Assembly: GCA_012932865.1 (NCBI GenBank) | Contig: SAXG01000020.1 | Span: 1 to 64,000, forward strand | Source of the DNA: Amylostereum areolatum | Lineage: Eukaryota; Basidiomycota; Agaricomycetes; Russulales; Stereaceae | Length of the DNA: 64,000 bases | Direction of reading: 5' to 3' | Part shown: piece by piece, positions 31,178 to 43,084 of the stretch | Layout of the letters: each line of letters starts with the position of its first letter | How positions within the stretch are numbered: position 1 is the stretch's first letter | Program-made: the position numbers and the translations under genes | Notes under the pieces: generated by a model | Databases searched by the model: none | What the model was told of the DNA's origin: nothing | What the model saw: only the letters and a program-made list of their open reading frames with translations

Positions 31178-32581
31178 GGAGTCTATGAAGATTCGATGAT
31201 CAGACTATGTGAAGAACGTTGTAAGGAGGAGGGAGAGGAGATACCGGTAAAGACGACGACCCTCGACCGTTTTATTGACGAATGTATTGGGGAAATGGCT
31301 TTCCAGCTGACCTGGGGCGTAGGACGACGGAGTCAGGTGGCCTGCAAAAGGTCAGATGTCGATAGTGTCAACATTGGGCCGCAACAGAGCACATGAGAGC
31401 ACCCAGAGCGCGATTTGAAACCCGCACAGCGATCTAGCGCGTCAGGTGAAGCGTCGTTTATTGGCGAAGACGACCAGCTGAGTGTCTTACGACGTCAGCG
31501 CTACACAAGAATGGTGACGTGAAAGCGTAAATCCCCAAGGCTATGCAGCAATACGGATCGAGCCCAGCCTCGTCTTGCTGGTCAGAACGCGCCTCCGAAT
31601 CGTATGCATATGTCCAGAGACCACGATGGTTTGACTCTCCACGGTCTTGACCCTTCCGCGCACCTTCTCTTCCGACCTGTCACAAATTTCAACCAATCAA
31701 CCCATGAACGCAACCGGCACAACGAACAGCAAAAAGAGCCTACGTACCAAGTGACACCATTCGGCTGTTCCCTCCTCCAATGCGCCCGCTCCAATGACCA
31801 TACCCGTCCGTACCACCCGCCCAACCCGTGACCCACCTTCTATCCAGCCGACCGTCATGTAGGAAGTATCTCCGGACGAGCGACAGATAAGAAGAAAAAG
31901 GGCAAGCGGCCGACGAGGCGAGACGAAGGGTATATGTATTCTCTAGTCCATATGCGCATGCCCAGCAATACAAATGTCGAGTACAAACGGCGGTCACACG
32001 TCAGCGGCCTTGTGGAGAGAGGGGAGATCGAAGGAGAGCGAACATCGAATGAGGGAAAGGAGGCGAGAAAGTGCCAGGTGAAGGAAGCGTGTAGAGGCGG
32101 AGAATGGGGCGGTTGGGAAGGATGAGGGGAGTAGTAAGCAAACGGTCGCAATAAGGTGTGGATGGGCCATGGGGGAGGCAGCTTGAGGGTAGAAGGCAGA
32201 GAGAGGAAGAAAGGAAAGAGAGAATGGAGATAGAAGGGTATTGTACATAATCAGGGAGTGTCGATGAGGACCGGGAGACGGCTTGATGAAATACACACAA
32301 AGGAGACGCCAGAGAGAAACTCGATATGACCTTGGCGCACGGATGAGCCCGAGTGCACGACCAACCAGTAGCAGCAACGACCAACGCACCGACATGGGCA
32401 TAAAACAGCCGAAAATCCACCTATCCATTAAAACCCACCCCAACGCGCTCCCGTCCGCTACCACCCACAACGGCTGAGGCCTAGCCCTCCACGACCATCT
32501 CAAACGCGCACCACCGCGTCTCCGTCTCTCCTCCCCCCCGCCCCCGCTCCCGCGACCACGTCCAGCGGCCCCGCCACCCCT
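31178..32581. other. 1.4 kb intergenic region with purine-rich tract
   Basis: This is the promoter side of monooxygenase copy 2 and the downstream side of ATG4. The plus strand from about 32000 to 32300 is rich in A and G (GAGAGGGGAGATCGAAGG and similar). No coding exon or RNA gene is supported. Confidence 0.35.
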
Positions 32582-35500
32582 TCAAAAATCGTCCCCATCC
32601 TCGTTCGTCAAAATCCCCTTCACCCCCCCGCTCTGCGTCCTCCCGCCGTCCCTCGCCCGCGTGTTGCTCATCTGCGGCACGCGCCTCTTATCCTCCGGGC
32701 CCGCGCCATCCGCCGTACTAGTCGGGAACGGGAAATGCTGCTGCTGCTGCTGCTGCTGGGGCGGCGGCGGCGACGGCGCCTTGACCACGGGCACGCCGCC
32801 CGCCTCCTTCGCGCTCTTCTCGCGCTTCTTCCGCTTCTTCTTGCCGCCGTCCTCGGACGCGCTCGACTGGTTCGAGGCCGACTTGGCCATCGGAGGCGCC
32901 GAGGTCTCGCGCGGGGTGGGCACGGACGGGTCCACCCAGTCCTCGTCGTCGGCGTCCATGCTGCTCTCGCGCACGGGCACGTCCCGAGCCTTGTCCTGCC
33001 CGACGAGCGCGCTGCGGTCGCTCTCGAACGTCGAACGCGAGGCGGGGCCCGGCGTCAGGGGGCCGATCGGGTCCTCCTCCGTGTCCACTTCCGACGGCAC
33101 ACTCTTGGCCTCCCCGCGCCCGCTGCTGCTGCTCCCGTCCACGTCCGGAGAGGTCGACGGCGAGCGCGGGCGGCCCTCGGACGCGTCGAAGAAGTCGCCG
33201 TCCTCGTCGTCTTCGGGCATGTCGATGTCGGGCTCGGACATGGACTCGAGGCCCATGTTGTCGTCCGAGTCGGACGGCCAGGACGGTGGTTCGTCGAGGA
33301 TGGAGAAGATAGTCTTGTGGTTCCGTGAGAGCTGCGAGGAAGGGTGTCAAAAGCGGTGGAATAGAGCATAGGGCAGGGAGGGCTTACTTCTGCTATTCGT
33401 CGTCGGAGGTCTTTCCAATCGTTCTCGTCTTTGCACAAGAAAGCGATGAGCATGCTCGGATCCAGCCCGGACAGCGGCAGCTTCCTGACGCGGTCGCAGT
33501 GGAAGGTCCTGAGTTCCATCGGGCTGTACGCCGTCACAAAATGCTCCTGCAGCGGATCCAAATCCGTCTCTATCCGCACGTCGCTCGAGAAATCGGATCC
33601 CGGAGAGCGCGGGCTGGTGGACCGCCATCTGACGTGGGCACCGGAGGACGAGGAGGACGTGGACAGTTGGTGGGCAAGCGGGGAAGGAGACGTGGGTGCG
33701 TGGTAGGAGAACGTGGAGGAGGCGGTGCGGCTAGACGCGGGTGAGGTGGGGGAACGGTGGTGGGCAGTGGGGCGCTCCGGGGTGGTCTGGCGTTCCGACC
33801 GATCGCGCTCGGCGGAAGGAGGCGGGCGCAGAGGCACGGCGGGACGCGTGTGGTGAGGGTCCAAGTAGAAGAGGTTGTCGGCCTGGGAGCCAACGAAGTA
33901 GTAGGACGACGACGGTCGTCCACCTGCAATACCTATCGATTGAGGGAACGTATACAGCGCCTGCGAGACAATGAGCAAATGTTTTTTTAAAGTGAGGAAG
34001 TGCGCCACTGACCTTGATCGTATCATAATAGATGGGGTTGACACCGTCGAGGCCGAGGCGAACACCGATAAGAACAAGGACGGCGCGGCCGCCCCAGGAA
34101 GTGTATTTGCGTTTGAGCGGGTGTTGTGGCGGATGCGAAGCTGCGTACACGTCCGTCTGGAAGATTTGGCCATCCACGGCCACGGATACGCCAAGGCCGG
34201 CGTCGGGGAACGCGTGGGTGAGAGTCCTGCACATGGTCATCAGCTCAAGAAGCGCAGGAAGAAGAAAGGAGCGACGTACTTGAGCGCACCGGCAGCGGTG
34301 CTCGGTCCGAACCACTGGCCGACGTCCTTACCGAGGTCCTTGCCGGCAAGTGCCATGCGATGAACACTGAACGGGCACAGAGGGGACGGGGAGTCAAAGA
34401 ACCAAGTGAGCATCTGGACGTAGAGGGCATAATCGGCAGTGAAAACAGGCTGCGGTGGCCGACGCCAATCTGCGAACGTGTGAGTGAGCGCGCGATAAGG
34501 CGGGTCAGGGGGAGAAGCGCACCTCGACCCAGGTGAAGGTGGAAAAGCGCGGTCGCGAGCAAGGACTGTCCGGTTCGGAGCATGCAGCCCCAGCCGGCGT
34601 CGCTCGTCCACCCTCGTTCTCCGGTGCCTGGCCAATTCCATCGTTTCGGTTGGGGGCTGGTCGGGCCTGCGGTGGGGACGACGTGTTGTTCGGCTTCGAG
34701 GGCGGAGAGGGTGGAATCACGGATGGGCTGGAATTGGGAGCGGTAGGTGAGCCAGACGCGGGAGGTGAAATCGGAGTAAAAATCGGGAGGCCAAGAGGCG
34801 GAGAGATGTTTTGAGGAAGCGGGCTGGGACTGGGAGAGGGAGAGGTGCTCGCCGCTGACGACGGTGGAGGAGGTGGAAGAGCGGAGGGAGGGGGAGCGTC
34901 TTGAAGATTCGATGGAGCCGCGGCGGGGAGGCGTGACGGGTTCGGGAGGTGGAGGTTCGTATCCAGGATGTTGGACGCCCATCAGCCAGATGGGGTCGGC
35001 GCACCTGTCGGGGGTTGCGTCGGAGTCGAGGAGGTAGCGCATGGCCTTGTCGAGGTGGCCTTTTCCGTGCTTTGCGGCGGTGAGGAGAGCGTTGGCCTTG
35101 CCCTTGGGGGAGGAGACGTTGGGGATGTGGGAGGCGTTGGAGAGGAGGGCGGGCAGGGTGAGGTCGTTGTTGGACGAGTTAAAAGTGTGGGAAAACCAGC
35201 CGGAGAGTCTTGTGGGCAAGTCGCTGAGACGAGAAGAAGAGTGAGAGGTCTGGTAATAAGACAGAGAGGGATGGCTGTCCGACGTCGTGCTCAGTGGACG
35301 CTCCGAGCGCGTCCTCTGTCTTGGCGATAACGGCGGCGAGAGCGGCCTCGAGAGCGGCTCGATGATCACAGGAGCCTCGTCTATGCTCTCGTCCGCGATG
35401 ATAAAATCATCCGAGATGTCGGCGTCCGCGGCGGCGGGCGAGGGAGCGGGCGATGACGGGCGGACGTCCTTGTCCTTGTCCTTGGCGAAGAGCTTGCTGC

Positions 35501-35936
35501 CCTTGCGCATGAGCGAGCGCCTGGGGGACGGCGTGGACGTCGAGGAGGACGCGATCTGGGAGTCAGAGTACGCGCTCGGGCTCGTGGACGTCGAGGAGCT
35601 GCCCATGGTCGGATCTATCACGGATCGCGACCTGTCGCGGGTCTGCTTCGACTGCAGGAACTTGGGCAGCTTGGATGGGTTCTGGGGCGTCGAGGCCGAG
35701 GCAGAGTGGCGGGGCTTGGCCGACATCGTGGAGGACGAGGGGGACGGTGAGGAAAGGGAGGGGAATGTCGTCGACGACGTCGTGGTCGCGGTCGAAGTTG
35801 CAAAATTGGATCCCCGCCTCCCGACGTCGCGCCGCGCCGCCCCATCTTTCCGTTTCATTCGCTCTTGCTCAGTGGCCTCTCGGCGCTCCTTCCCTGCTCT
35901 CTGTTTTTTCTCCCCGTCCAACGCTGACGATGGCAT
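32582..35936 (-). CDS. ATG4: Autophagy cysteine protease Atg4 with long tails
   Basis: Five exons from ATG 35936 give roughly 1,000 residues. The peptidase C54 core includes [20 protein letters not shown], the catalytic Cys in [20 protein letters not shown] and [20 protein letters not shown]. It continues with [18 protein letters not shown], and the catalytic Asp-His pair lies in LDPHHTRP. Atg4 processes Atg8 to expose its C-terminal Gly and later removes it from lipid. Family members are usually 400-500 residues. Here an extra Ser/Arg-rich N-terminal region of about 300 residues, a Ser-rich insert after DPHH, and an acidic C-terminal tail with a Gln run (CAG repeats near 32740) roughly double the size. 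The core is intact. Confidence 0.93.
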
Positions 35937-36115
35937 TGTGTTCTTTTCATATCTAATCCATACTCGGGAAACTCAACCGTCGCTTGGCTCAGGGCCCGTG
36001 GTGACGTGCCGCAAGCGAGGTCAACCTATGGCCCCACCTGCATAGTAATCGAGCAACTGGAGAGCCTCTTCCTCTGATCTAGTCCCATCGGCGCCGTTCT
36101 TTCATATACTCCCAG

Positions 36116-36538
36116 ATGCCATCTACGAAGCAATCTCCGTGTGAAGCCTGGACAGACGCAACGTGTCTGGTTTCTTGGAATAGGTTCTTCCACCTTCGAC
36201 CAAGTGTTGCCCAAACTGAAGGCAGCAGGCTGCCTCAGATCGTGAGTACGTAACGTCGTGAGCCCTGGGGGAAGGGGGAAGGGAGAAGGTACGTTTCATC
36301 TAGTACTTATCTGTCCTGGATGCGGCCGATGCCTGACCTTCCTGCCTCCATCTTATAGTTGGCATTCCCCGATTCTACGGTGCCAGTTCATGAAAGACGC
36401 ATCTTCTTTCATCTCACCACTTACGCCCCGCTGATCCTGAACGGGAGAGCCAACTGGGCCGTCGTCGACCCACGCGAGATACCGAATGGCACCGTGACAT
36501 CCTGGCCCTCTTCATTTCATTCCTTCCGCTTTTCGTAG
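36116..36538 (+). CDS. Doubtful small two-exon gene or gene fragment
   Basis: From ATG 36116 an exon of about 42 codons ends at GTGAGT. An acceptor ending TTATAG near 36357 continues in phase with FPDSTVPVHERRIFFHLTTY and NGRANWAVVDPREIPNGTV to TAG at 36538. The second exon looks coding. The first exon also reads well in another frame (RVWFLGIGSSTFDQVLPKLK), so the model may be a broken gene. No family is recognised. The rest of 35937-36832 holds nothing supported. Confidence 0.25.
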
Positions 36539-36832
36539 ATCAGGCTGTGTAACTTGGAATAGGTTAGTACGAAATGGTGGCGTATTGCGGGACCTCGGGG
36601 CCCATGAGCAACATTTGCACTTATACAGAAACAGTGCCTCTGCCAGCCTGTTGCTTCATCTCCATCCCCCTACGGACTGTGTTCCTGTCTGACCTGTGGA
36701 ATCATGAATGTCGTTTGACTACTCATTAATGTTATTCGTAACTGCCTACTACTTAGGACCTAGAGGGCCGAGGCTAGGTATACCACCACCCGTGTACGTG
36801 GAGCTTTAGCAAGCGAAAAAAAAAGTATCCAA

Positions 36833-36906
36833 TGACTCGAGCCAGGCTCGATCTGGCGACCTTCTGTGTGTTAGACAGATGTGATAACCAACTACACCAT
36901 CGAGCC
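36833..36906 (-). tRNA. tRNA-Val (anticodon AAC)
   Basis: The minus strand folds as a 73-base cloverleaf plus discriminator A. The acceptor stem GGCTCGA pairs with TCGAGTC, with one G-U pair. The D stem has three pairs (GTG/CAC). The anticodon stem TCTGT/ACAGA closes loop CTAACAC, giving anticodon AAC. The T stem GCCAG pairs with CTGGC. There is no intron. The T loop reads ATCGAGC, so position 54 is A where elongator tRNAs almost always have T. Confidence 0.9.
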
Positions 36907-36919
36907 GATGAAAAGGAGT

Positions 36920-37559
36920 TCAGATCGCTCCCCTAATCCTACGTATCTGCGAGTGCTTTCTTGGACTTCGATGTACGTATCCCCGCCATAGCCGTAAGAC
37001 CGCAGAGTGTATTGTTTCCGACCCAGGTGGTGAGGGACCGAATCGCATCTTGCGGTCCTTGAACCCTTCCTCGATCGGATAGTCTGCCGCCAGGTCGAAG
37101 TCATGATCTGACCTGTGAAAAACAGCGTGTGCACGCGCGAGACATGACAGGGATTTTTCATCGCCTCCCCGAAACAACATCTCGCACGATATCCCGCGTC
37201 GTCCGAAGTGGAGACGACACTGACGTCCGGCTGAGCCGACTTGGACCGGGAAAGGAGCGTCGGGGCCCGAGGCGTTGGCAGCCCCAAGTTGGATATTTGA
37301 CCAGAGGCTTGCGTCGCTGAGCCCAACCTACAAACCGCGCCACGCAGACCTTAGCTCGAGGAACAGGAGACAAATCGAATAGCGAGCTTACCTCGCGAAA
37401 GTAATGGCAGGTGTGTAACAGGTTTATCCACGCCAACCGGTTCACGGTTTCGCCGTCTCGCCGTAAGTACGAATGGCCCACCGCCGATCTCTTCGCAGTG
37501 CTATCCCACTTGTAACCGTAATTTTCGCTGCCCGAGTTTACTGGAGACATATTTGCCAA
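36920..37559 (-). pseudogene. F-box protein fragment
   Basis: Two exons join in phase across an intron beginning GTAAGC and ending TTTGTAG (about 37390-37325): RLAWINLLHTCHYFRE and VGLSDASLWSNIQLGAANAS. That is the typical basidiomycete F-box pattern (helix, then CR.WR.vAl..p.LW..I). Downstream the frame continues through HDFDLAADYPIEEGFKDRKM and stops at 36920, right beside the tRNA gene. F-box proteins of this type usually run to 400 residues or more with leucine-rich repeats, so this is short. Upstream, coding-like sequence (SRVIQVSPHLKDLEAYNALP, near 37538-37723) is in a different frame. A truncated or decaying gene is the best reading. Confidence 0.4.
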
Positions 37560-38516
37560 GTGCTTGGTTGCGCGACGCTTTTGCCTTTCGGGGAACCTTT
37601 TCCCGCCGTTGCGATCTCCTCGTCGAGTCTGGCGAACGCATTGTTTGTGTCAGAACTACCTGGGAGTGCATTGTAGGCCTCTAAGTCCTTGAGATGTGGG
37701 CTGACTTGGATCACTCTGGACAATGGCTGTCAGAAGGAAGGAAACGTGACAAATCGGAGGAATTGATGTTAGGTACATACTGTGAAGAAGTCGACAACGT
37801 GTTCGTCATATTCTGACTTGCGTTGGCGGTTGTGAGGTGTCCATCTATGCTACCCAGATGCGGCGACGACGGGTGAGCATGGGCAAAGAACGACGCACCG
37901 GACCCCGGTGGTGTTTGGTATTATGGTAAGTAGAAATCAAACAGACCGGGAGTGGTAGGCGCGAGTGGGCGCGACTCGGGCCCGGCTCCGGCTTTATGTC
38001 TTCCCGGTGCACGAACTCGTTAAGCCCTCTGCTCCAGGATCTACACTCTCAGTTCAGAACGTCTCGCGATGACTGAGGACCTCCGCGTGCACATACGACA
38101 GCAAACCAAGTAAAGTCTGTTCTTATTTTCTCACGCATGGGTAATTTCGCCACAGGATCTACATCCTCGTCGGAAGTTCGTGGCCAACGTTCCGACTGAA
38201 AAACGCGAGATCGCCACTCACTCGCGGATCAACGAAGGAAAGTGTGCAGGGATAGCCCGGGAGGCTGGATCCAAGCCCGAGAAGGTTGACGAAGTGCTTC
38301 GGCCATGGCTCGGGGCACGTCGATCAAGTCTGACTCTTCTACCTCGGGCACCACAACTTCGCCCGAGATCCTGGAGTCTGGACGACCTCTCCCCGGACAC
38401 CGCGCACAAGAACCACAGGCAGGATGCAGCAAATCGCGACCGTCGTGAAGAAAAAATTGCAGGCTAGTCATACAGTCGTCAAACATAAACCCTCGTAAAT
38501 CTGATACTTCTATCCA
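37560..38516. other. Intergenic region with no firm gene
   Basis: An ATG at 38069 opens 14 codons followed by a plausible intron (GTAAAG to CCACAG), but neither continuation frame is convincing. The minus strand is the downstream side of the aquaglyceroporin gene. Confidence 0.3.
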
Positions 38517-40088
38517 TTATGAGTCCCCGCCCTTGCTCAGGCGCGGCTCGTCGAGCAGGACCGACTGCGGTGAGTGTTTGATAGAGTCGTCGTTGGCGAT
38601 GCTGCCGCCGTCCTTGTGCTCCATGTGCAGCTGGTGCGCGCGCAGGTGTTCCAGCGCCCCAGACGACACGACTGGACGCTTCCGTCAGCACACGAACGCG
38701 CACCACGCGCTGCGCGAGAGGGAAAACGCACCTCGGCTGGAGTCCGTGAACACGAACTCGTAGAGGAGGAACGCGACCAGGGTCGCGGGGAACGCCGTCA
38801 GCGCCGCGATCGCCGCGTACTTTCCGCCTCCGGCGTCGAGGCCCCAGATCGTCAGCGCCGCGAGCCGTCCGCCGATATCGCGCGCGGGGTTCGCGGCCAC
38901 TGCATCCTCGCCGTCAGCTCCGTCCTCAAAACATCGGATCGAACACACGTACAGGCAGCGGGCGAGAAGCTCCAAATGACGACGGCGCTAGAGGGAGTCC
39001 GGTCGTTCAGCATCGGGGAATGCGGCGGAGAAGAGGCGGGACGGAGACGTACTATCCCATGCCGATCGTCCAGGGCGCCATGGCAGGCGGGACGAACAGG
39101 TTTGTCGGGTCGATGCTCATGAAGATGACAAGGCCGAGGACCAAGTCCTGTTCAGGCCGTCAGCGCGCGTCCCGGGTCCGAGGCCCAAGCGAACTATTCG
39201 ACTCACGCAGACGAACTCGTTGAGGAGTGCGAAGCCAAGGTTTGCTCCCGGGGCAACGTAAAGACCAAGGATGCCGGCGATACCGTTCGGGGTGAACTGG
39301 ATCGCTTCGAGCGTTGCCGCTGGCAAGGCCGCCTCGAGAGGCTGCATACCAATGTCAATACCATGGAAACGCCACAGGCCACGCCACGGACGCTCACCTT
39401 AATAATGTTGTGCCACTGCGCGTACACAAGCAGGCCCGCGACGTACGCGCCGAGGATCTGGGCCACGACGTATCTGGCAGGCCGTGGGACTACGTCAGCC
39501 GTGCGCAGGGTACGAACGCAATGGGAACCTACCTGACACCTTTCAAGGCGGGGAAGCCTTCAAAGACAACTTTGATGACGGTGATGGCGGGGTTGAGGTG
39601 TCCGCCAGACGTCCCCAGCGAGAGTGCGAGCGCGAAGACGATACCGAGCCCGTAGGCGATCCCGACCGTGAGGAGCGCTGCGGAACGTCGTCGTATGCAT
39701 CAGTTCCACGTCTATTCCGCCACAAGAATAGCTACTCACATCCAATCGTGGTTTGTTCGGACAGGTTTCCGACGATAAAGGCAGCCTGTGCACCCATGCC
39801 TGTACACCATCATACCGATTGGCGCCACATTCTCTTGGACGGAAAACAGGAACGCGAACTCACCGGCGAAGCAGTAGATGAAAACACCGAACTATCGATG
39901 AAACGCCGTCAGAACGCGTTTGCCTCGGACGGGCAAAGAAAACTTCAACCCACCGCCTCGGCCAGACACTCGATAACCCAGGATGCCTGACGATGGCGGA
40001 GCCTCTCCCACTGCTTCATGAACCGCGGGCGGGGGCGGATGTCGGCCAGATGGACCGCGGGGTCCTTCGTATACGCGATGCTAGCCAT
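38517..40088 (-). CDS. Aquaglyceroporin (MIP family channel)
   Basis: Several short exons from ATG 40088 encode six membrane spans. The first half-helix motif is SLGTSGGHLNPAITVIKVVF, with the NPA box. The second is in VAANPARDIGGRLAALTIWG, with NPARD, the Asp after the second box marking glycerol facilitators. Other spans are EAVGVFIYCFAGMGAQAAFI and VVAQILGAYVAGLLVYAQWH. The cytosolic tail ends in EPRLSKGGDS at TAA 38517. The length is about 330 residues, as expected for fungal glycerol facilitators of the plasma membrane. Both pore motifs are complete, so it should conduct glycerol and perhaps water. A TATA box lies about 110 bases upstream. Confidence 0.9.
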
Positions 40089-40196
40089 GGCTCGAGAGTA
40101 CAAAAGTCAAGGGAAGGGGAGCGCAGAAGGGGAGGGGAGTCACAGAAAGGGAGTGGGGGGTCCGGACGGCGAAACAACATTGTCTGACGACGCCTC

Positions 40197-40202
40197 TTTA
40201 TA
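40197..40202 (-). promoter_or_regulatory. TATA box of the aquaglyceroporin gene
   Basis: The minus strand reads TATAAA within ACCTATAAAGAGG, about 110 bases upstream of the ATG at 40088. Confidence 0.5.
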
Positions 40203-41366
40203 GGTCTTCGCTAATTTGCCTGGAGTTTGTACGCGGTTCCTAGTCCTGCTTGTTCCTACAAATGATGGGGACCCCAGGAAATAAAAGTGGATATGGCGGG
40301 GGGATAGAGAGCGCCCCACGGGGTCTTACCCTGGCCCAGCGACGTCGCGACGACGGTATCGGAGATCTGGTCACCAGACAGCTCGAAGCCCCTGCGGTGC
40401 CGTTCGCCTGACGAGCCCAGTCTCACTGAGCCCGTTCCAATTTGACACCACGCAGCGAGTCGACGCGGATATGTGCGAAGAAGGTAACTTAGGAGTGCAT
40501 AGCCGCATAGGAACTGGACTCAATGGTGGTTTTTTTTGCACTGGAGCGCTGGTTCCCATTGCGCGACAGAGCCCGTACCCTTCGCACCAACATCGCCCTA
40601 TGTAATTACGTTGTTCTCTCGACAATGCCTCGCAACATTCGGGCCCGAACGTGTCAGACATCGTACGCATTGTGCGCCGGTCAGCCGCGCAGTGGGCACG
40701 GATATTTCCCCCCCGTCGTAAAAAAACAAAGCGATGTACCTCAAGTGAAGAGCATCCGAGACTTGGCTGGGGTCGGCTGACCGCGACTAGTTGTGAAGAA
40801 TGAGATCGATGAGACCGCGGGGACGGGCTGCTCGATCAGGTGCGGGGTATAGAGAGGGTTTCGGTGGCACCCCAACCCCCAGCTGACCCTCCCACGTCGA
40901 TCAGATGCGCTGAACGACCGACGTGCGCCTGCGTGGAGGGTTCCAAATGAAGCATGGTGAGATTTGCGCAGAGCCATCTCCAAGTTCGCTTCGCAGGCAT
41001 GCGTGAAGACAGAAGGTCATATGAGAAATGCGGGGCCCCGCACTCGATAATCGTAAGAAACCCCAGTCAGGCCGCCGGTGCTCGTGAAAGTGCCTATTTG
41101 TATATGCATCCTTGGCTTGTTCCTGGCTGGTCTAACTCGAAGACAAACAATGCCTACATCTTTTAGTCGTAGTGATTATCGTATACAGTGGACCGAACCC
41201 GTGTCTGCTTCCAAGGCTGTTGCTCCGCACCTGCATGCGTCCAGCAAATATTTACATCACGTACTAAGTAGTAGCAGCCACAACCACCCCAAGAACGTGC
41301 CCCGCGCATAAACATACATAAATGAGGAGAAATAAACACGCCAACGTGACCGACGACGACCACGTT
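40203..41366. other. 1.2 kb intergenic region
   Basis: I see no supported gene, RNA or repeat. It lies between the promoter of the aquaglyceroporin gene and the 3' end of the Rab-like gene. Confidence 0.35.
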
Positions 41367-42665
41367 CTACGCACAACACGCCCCGCCCACCCTATCCCAC
41401 CGCGTCCTCGTCCGCCCGCGCCCATGCTCATCGAGGTGGATCGTGCTCTCGCTCGCCTCCACCACATGCAACGTCCGTGCCTCCATCGCCTCCTCCCATT
41501 CCCACCGCGTCACCACCCGCCTCGCCACATACGCAAACACGTCCTCCACGCCCACACCCGTCCTCGCCGACGCGAAGAACAGCTTCGGGCGTCGGTCTGG
41601 CGCGGGCGGCGGGGGCTCGTCCTCCTCTTCCTCTTCCTCGGTCGGTGGGTGCGCCCCGGCGTTCCTGGTGAACAGCGACGGCGTGATGGTCTGTGCGGAC
41701 GAGGTGGAGAACGTCGAGACCGAGAGCGTGCGCCGCGGGGAGCGATGCGACCTGTGTGAGTGCGGGGAGGGCGAGGCGGAGCGGAAGCCGAGCATGGGGG
41801 ACGATCGCGCGGACTCGTAGACTTCGAAGAAAGACGAGGCGGGGGTGTAGAAGGACTCGAGCGCGGTGTGCATGGTCGTGACGGTCCCGTTGGTGAACAC
41901 GAACTGCGAACTGCGCGACTTGGACCGCCGTTTGTGGTGGTGCTCCATGTCGATGGATTCGGTCGGGGGCGGGACGGCGATATCGGGTAGGGGTGGTGAT
42001 GGGGAGTCGGGGTCCGCGGACGCGATTTCGGGGAGGGATGTTGTGGAAGGGTTGAGGGTGGCGGGTTGGCTATAGGGTTGCACAGGACTCGACGCAGGGG
42101 AAGAAGGCGGAACGAGCTCGTCGATAAAGTCAAGGGCGTCGGTCTCGGACACCGCGGGGCCAGATTCCGGCGCGGCGTCGATCTTGTTGCCCACGACGAC
42201 GCAGCAGTAGTCTTCCATGTCCTCGTCCGCAACCGGGGCGCGTTCGCAGAACTCGGCCCACCATCGCTCCAATGCGTGCAAGGTGTCCGGTCGGTTGACG
42301 TCGAACATCAGCAAAACCGCGTCTGCGCCGCGAAAGAAAGCGGAGGAGAGCGATGAGAATCGTTCTTGTCCTGCGGTGTCCTACGGGGCAAGTTATCAGC
42401 ACGCACCGCTCCCGTCCGACGGGTATCGAACGCACCCATATTTGCAGCGTCACAGTGTCGTCCGCGTCGCCGTGATGGGGCACTGTCTTCGTGATAAAGT
42501 CCGCGCCTATGGTCGCTCTGTAGCCCGTCGAGAAACGGCCTGAGACATACTGCCCATGTTGATCAACAACCGACGGCGGAAGAGGGTATCGTTGCGTACC
42601 TGTCCCCGCAGACTCGTCTTGCCCACACCAGAGTTTCCTATCACAACAAGTTTGATTGTGCGCAT
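41367..42665 (-). CDS. Rab7/Ypt7-like small GTPase with a large insertion
   Basis: Exon 1 (42600-42665) has the P-loop VVIGNSGVGKTSL. Exon 2 has the switch I region RATIGADFITKTV, and exon 3 starts with DTAGQERF, then FRGADAVLLMFDV and the guanine-binding GNKID. This is the Rab7 subfamily pattern (vacuole and late endosome fusion). After NKID the protein runs about 170 residues through Ser/Pro-rich and acidic sequence (a run of seven Glu/Asp near 41625) before the last motif, FFASARTGVGVEDVFAYVAR. The C-terminus ends in Cys-Cys-Ala, a possible prenylation site. The total is about 400 residues against about 205 for Ypt7. All nucleotide-binding motifs are present. It is probably a divergent paralogue and not the canonical Ypt7. 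Confidence 0.85.
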
Positions 42666-43084
42666 GTTGAGTGTGGTCCAGAAACCATATAAATTCGAGA
42701 GAGAGAAGGAAAGACTGGGGGAATAGGGTGGGATAGGAGCAGGGAGAGATGGTGGTCAGGAACTAAGGGAGAGATGGTTGCAGTGAAGCGGTGTTAGTCT
42801 GTTAGGAGCGGTAAGGTATCCGGATCTAGTTGATTAGATTACTGATTAGCCCGGCTTCTAATCGCCGATAGACTTGCTTCTAGACTGCCTTATCTCAGTA
42901 CTGTAACCAGCAGTCCTGATACCTGATGACCCCGTCATCCTCTACGTCAAACGCGTCAACTATAGCATGAAGGCAGGCGAAGCAAAAAAGGACAGTCTGA
43001 TAATACGCTGACATATGGGTAGGGTTCAAGAGAGACCGTGAAACAATGAACATGTCTTACGAGCAGTAGAGCCCAAGAGCATTG
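42666..43084. other. Spacer upstream of the Rab-like gene
   Basis: This holds the promoter side of the Rab-like gene and the end of the acetyltransferase gene, with no coding signal. Confidence 0.35.

Noticed and set aside
30062..31396. 444-codon plus-strand frame opposite monooxygenase copy 2
   Set aside because: It is a GC-rich antisense shadow of a well-supported exon.
34245..34363. Continuation of the long ATG4 first exon frame past 34525
   Set aside because: The frame stays open by chance through the intron. The true continuation after a GTGCGC donor carries the conserved WFFDSPSP block.
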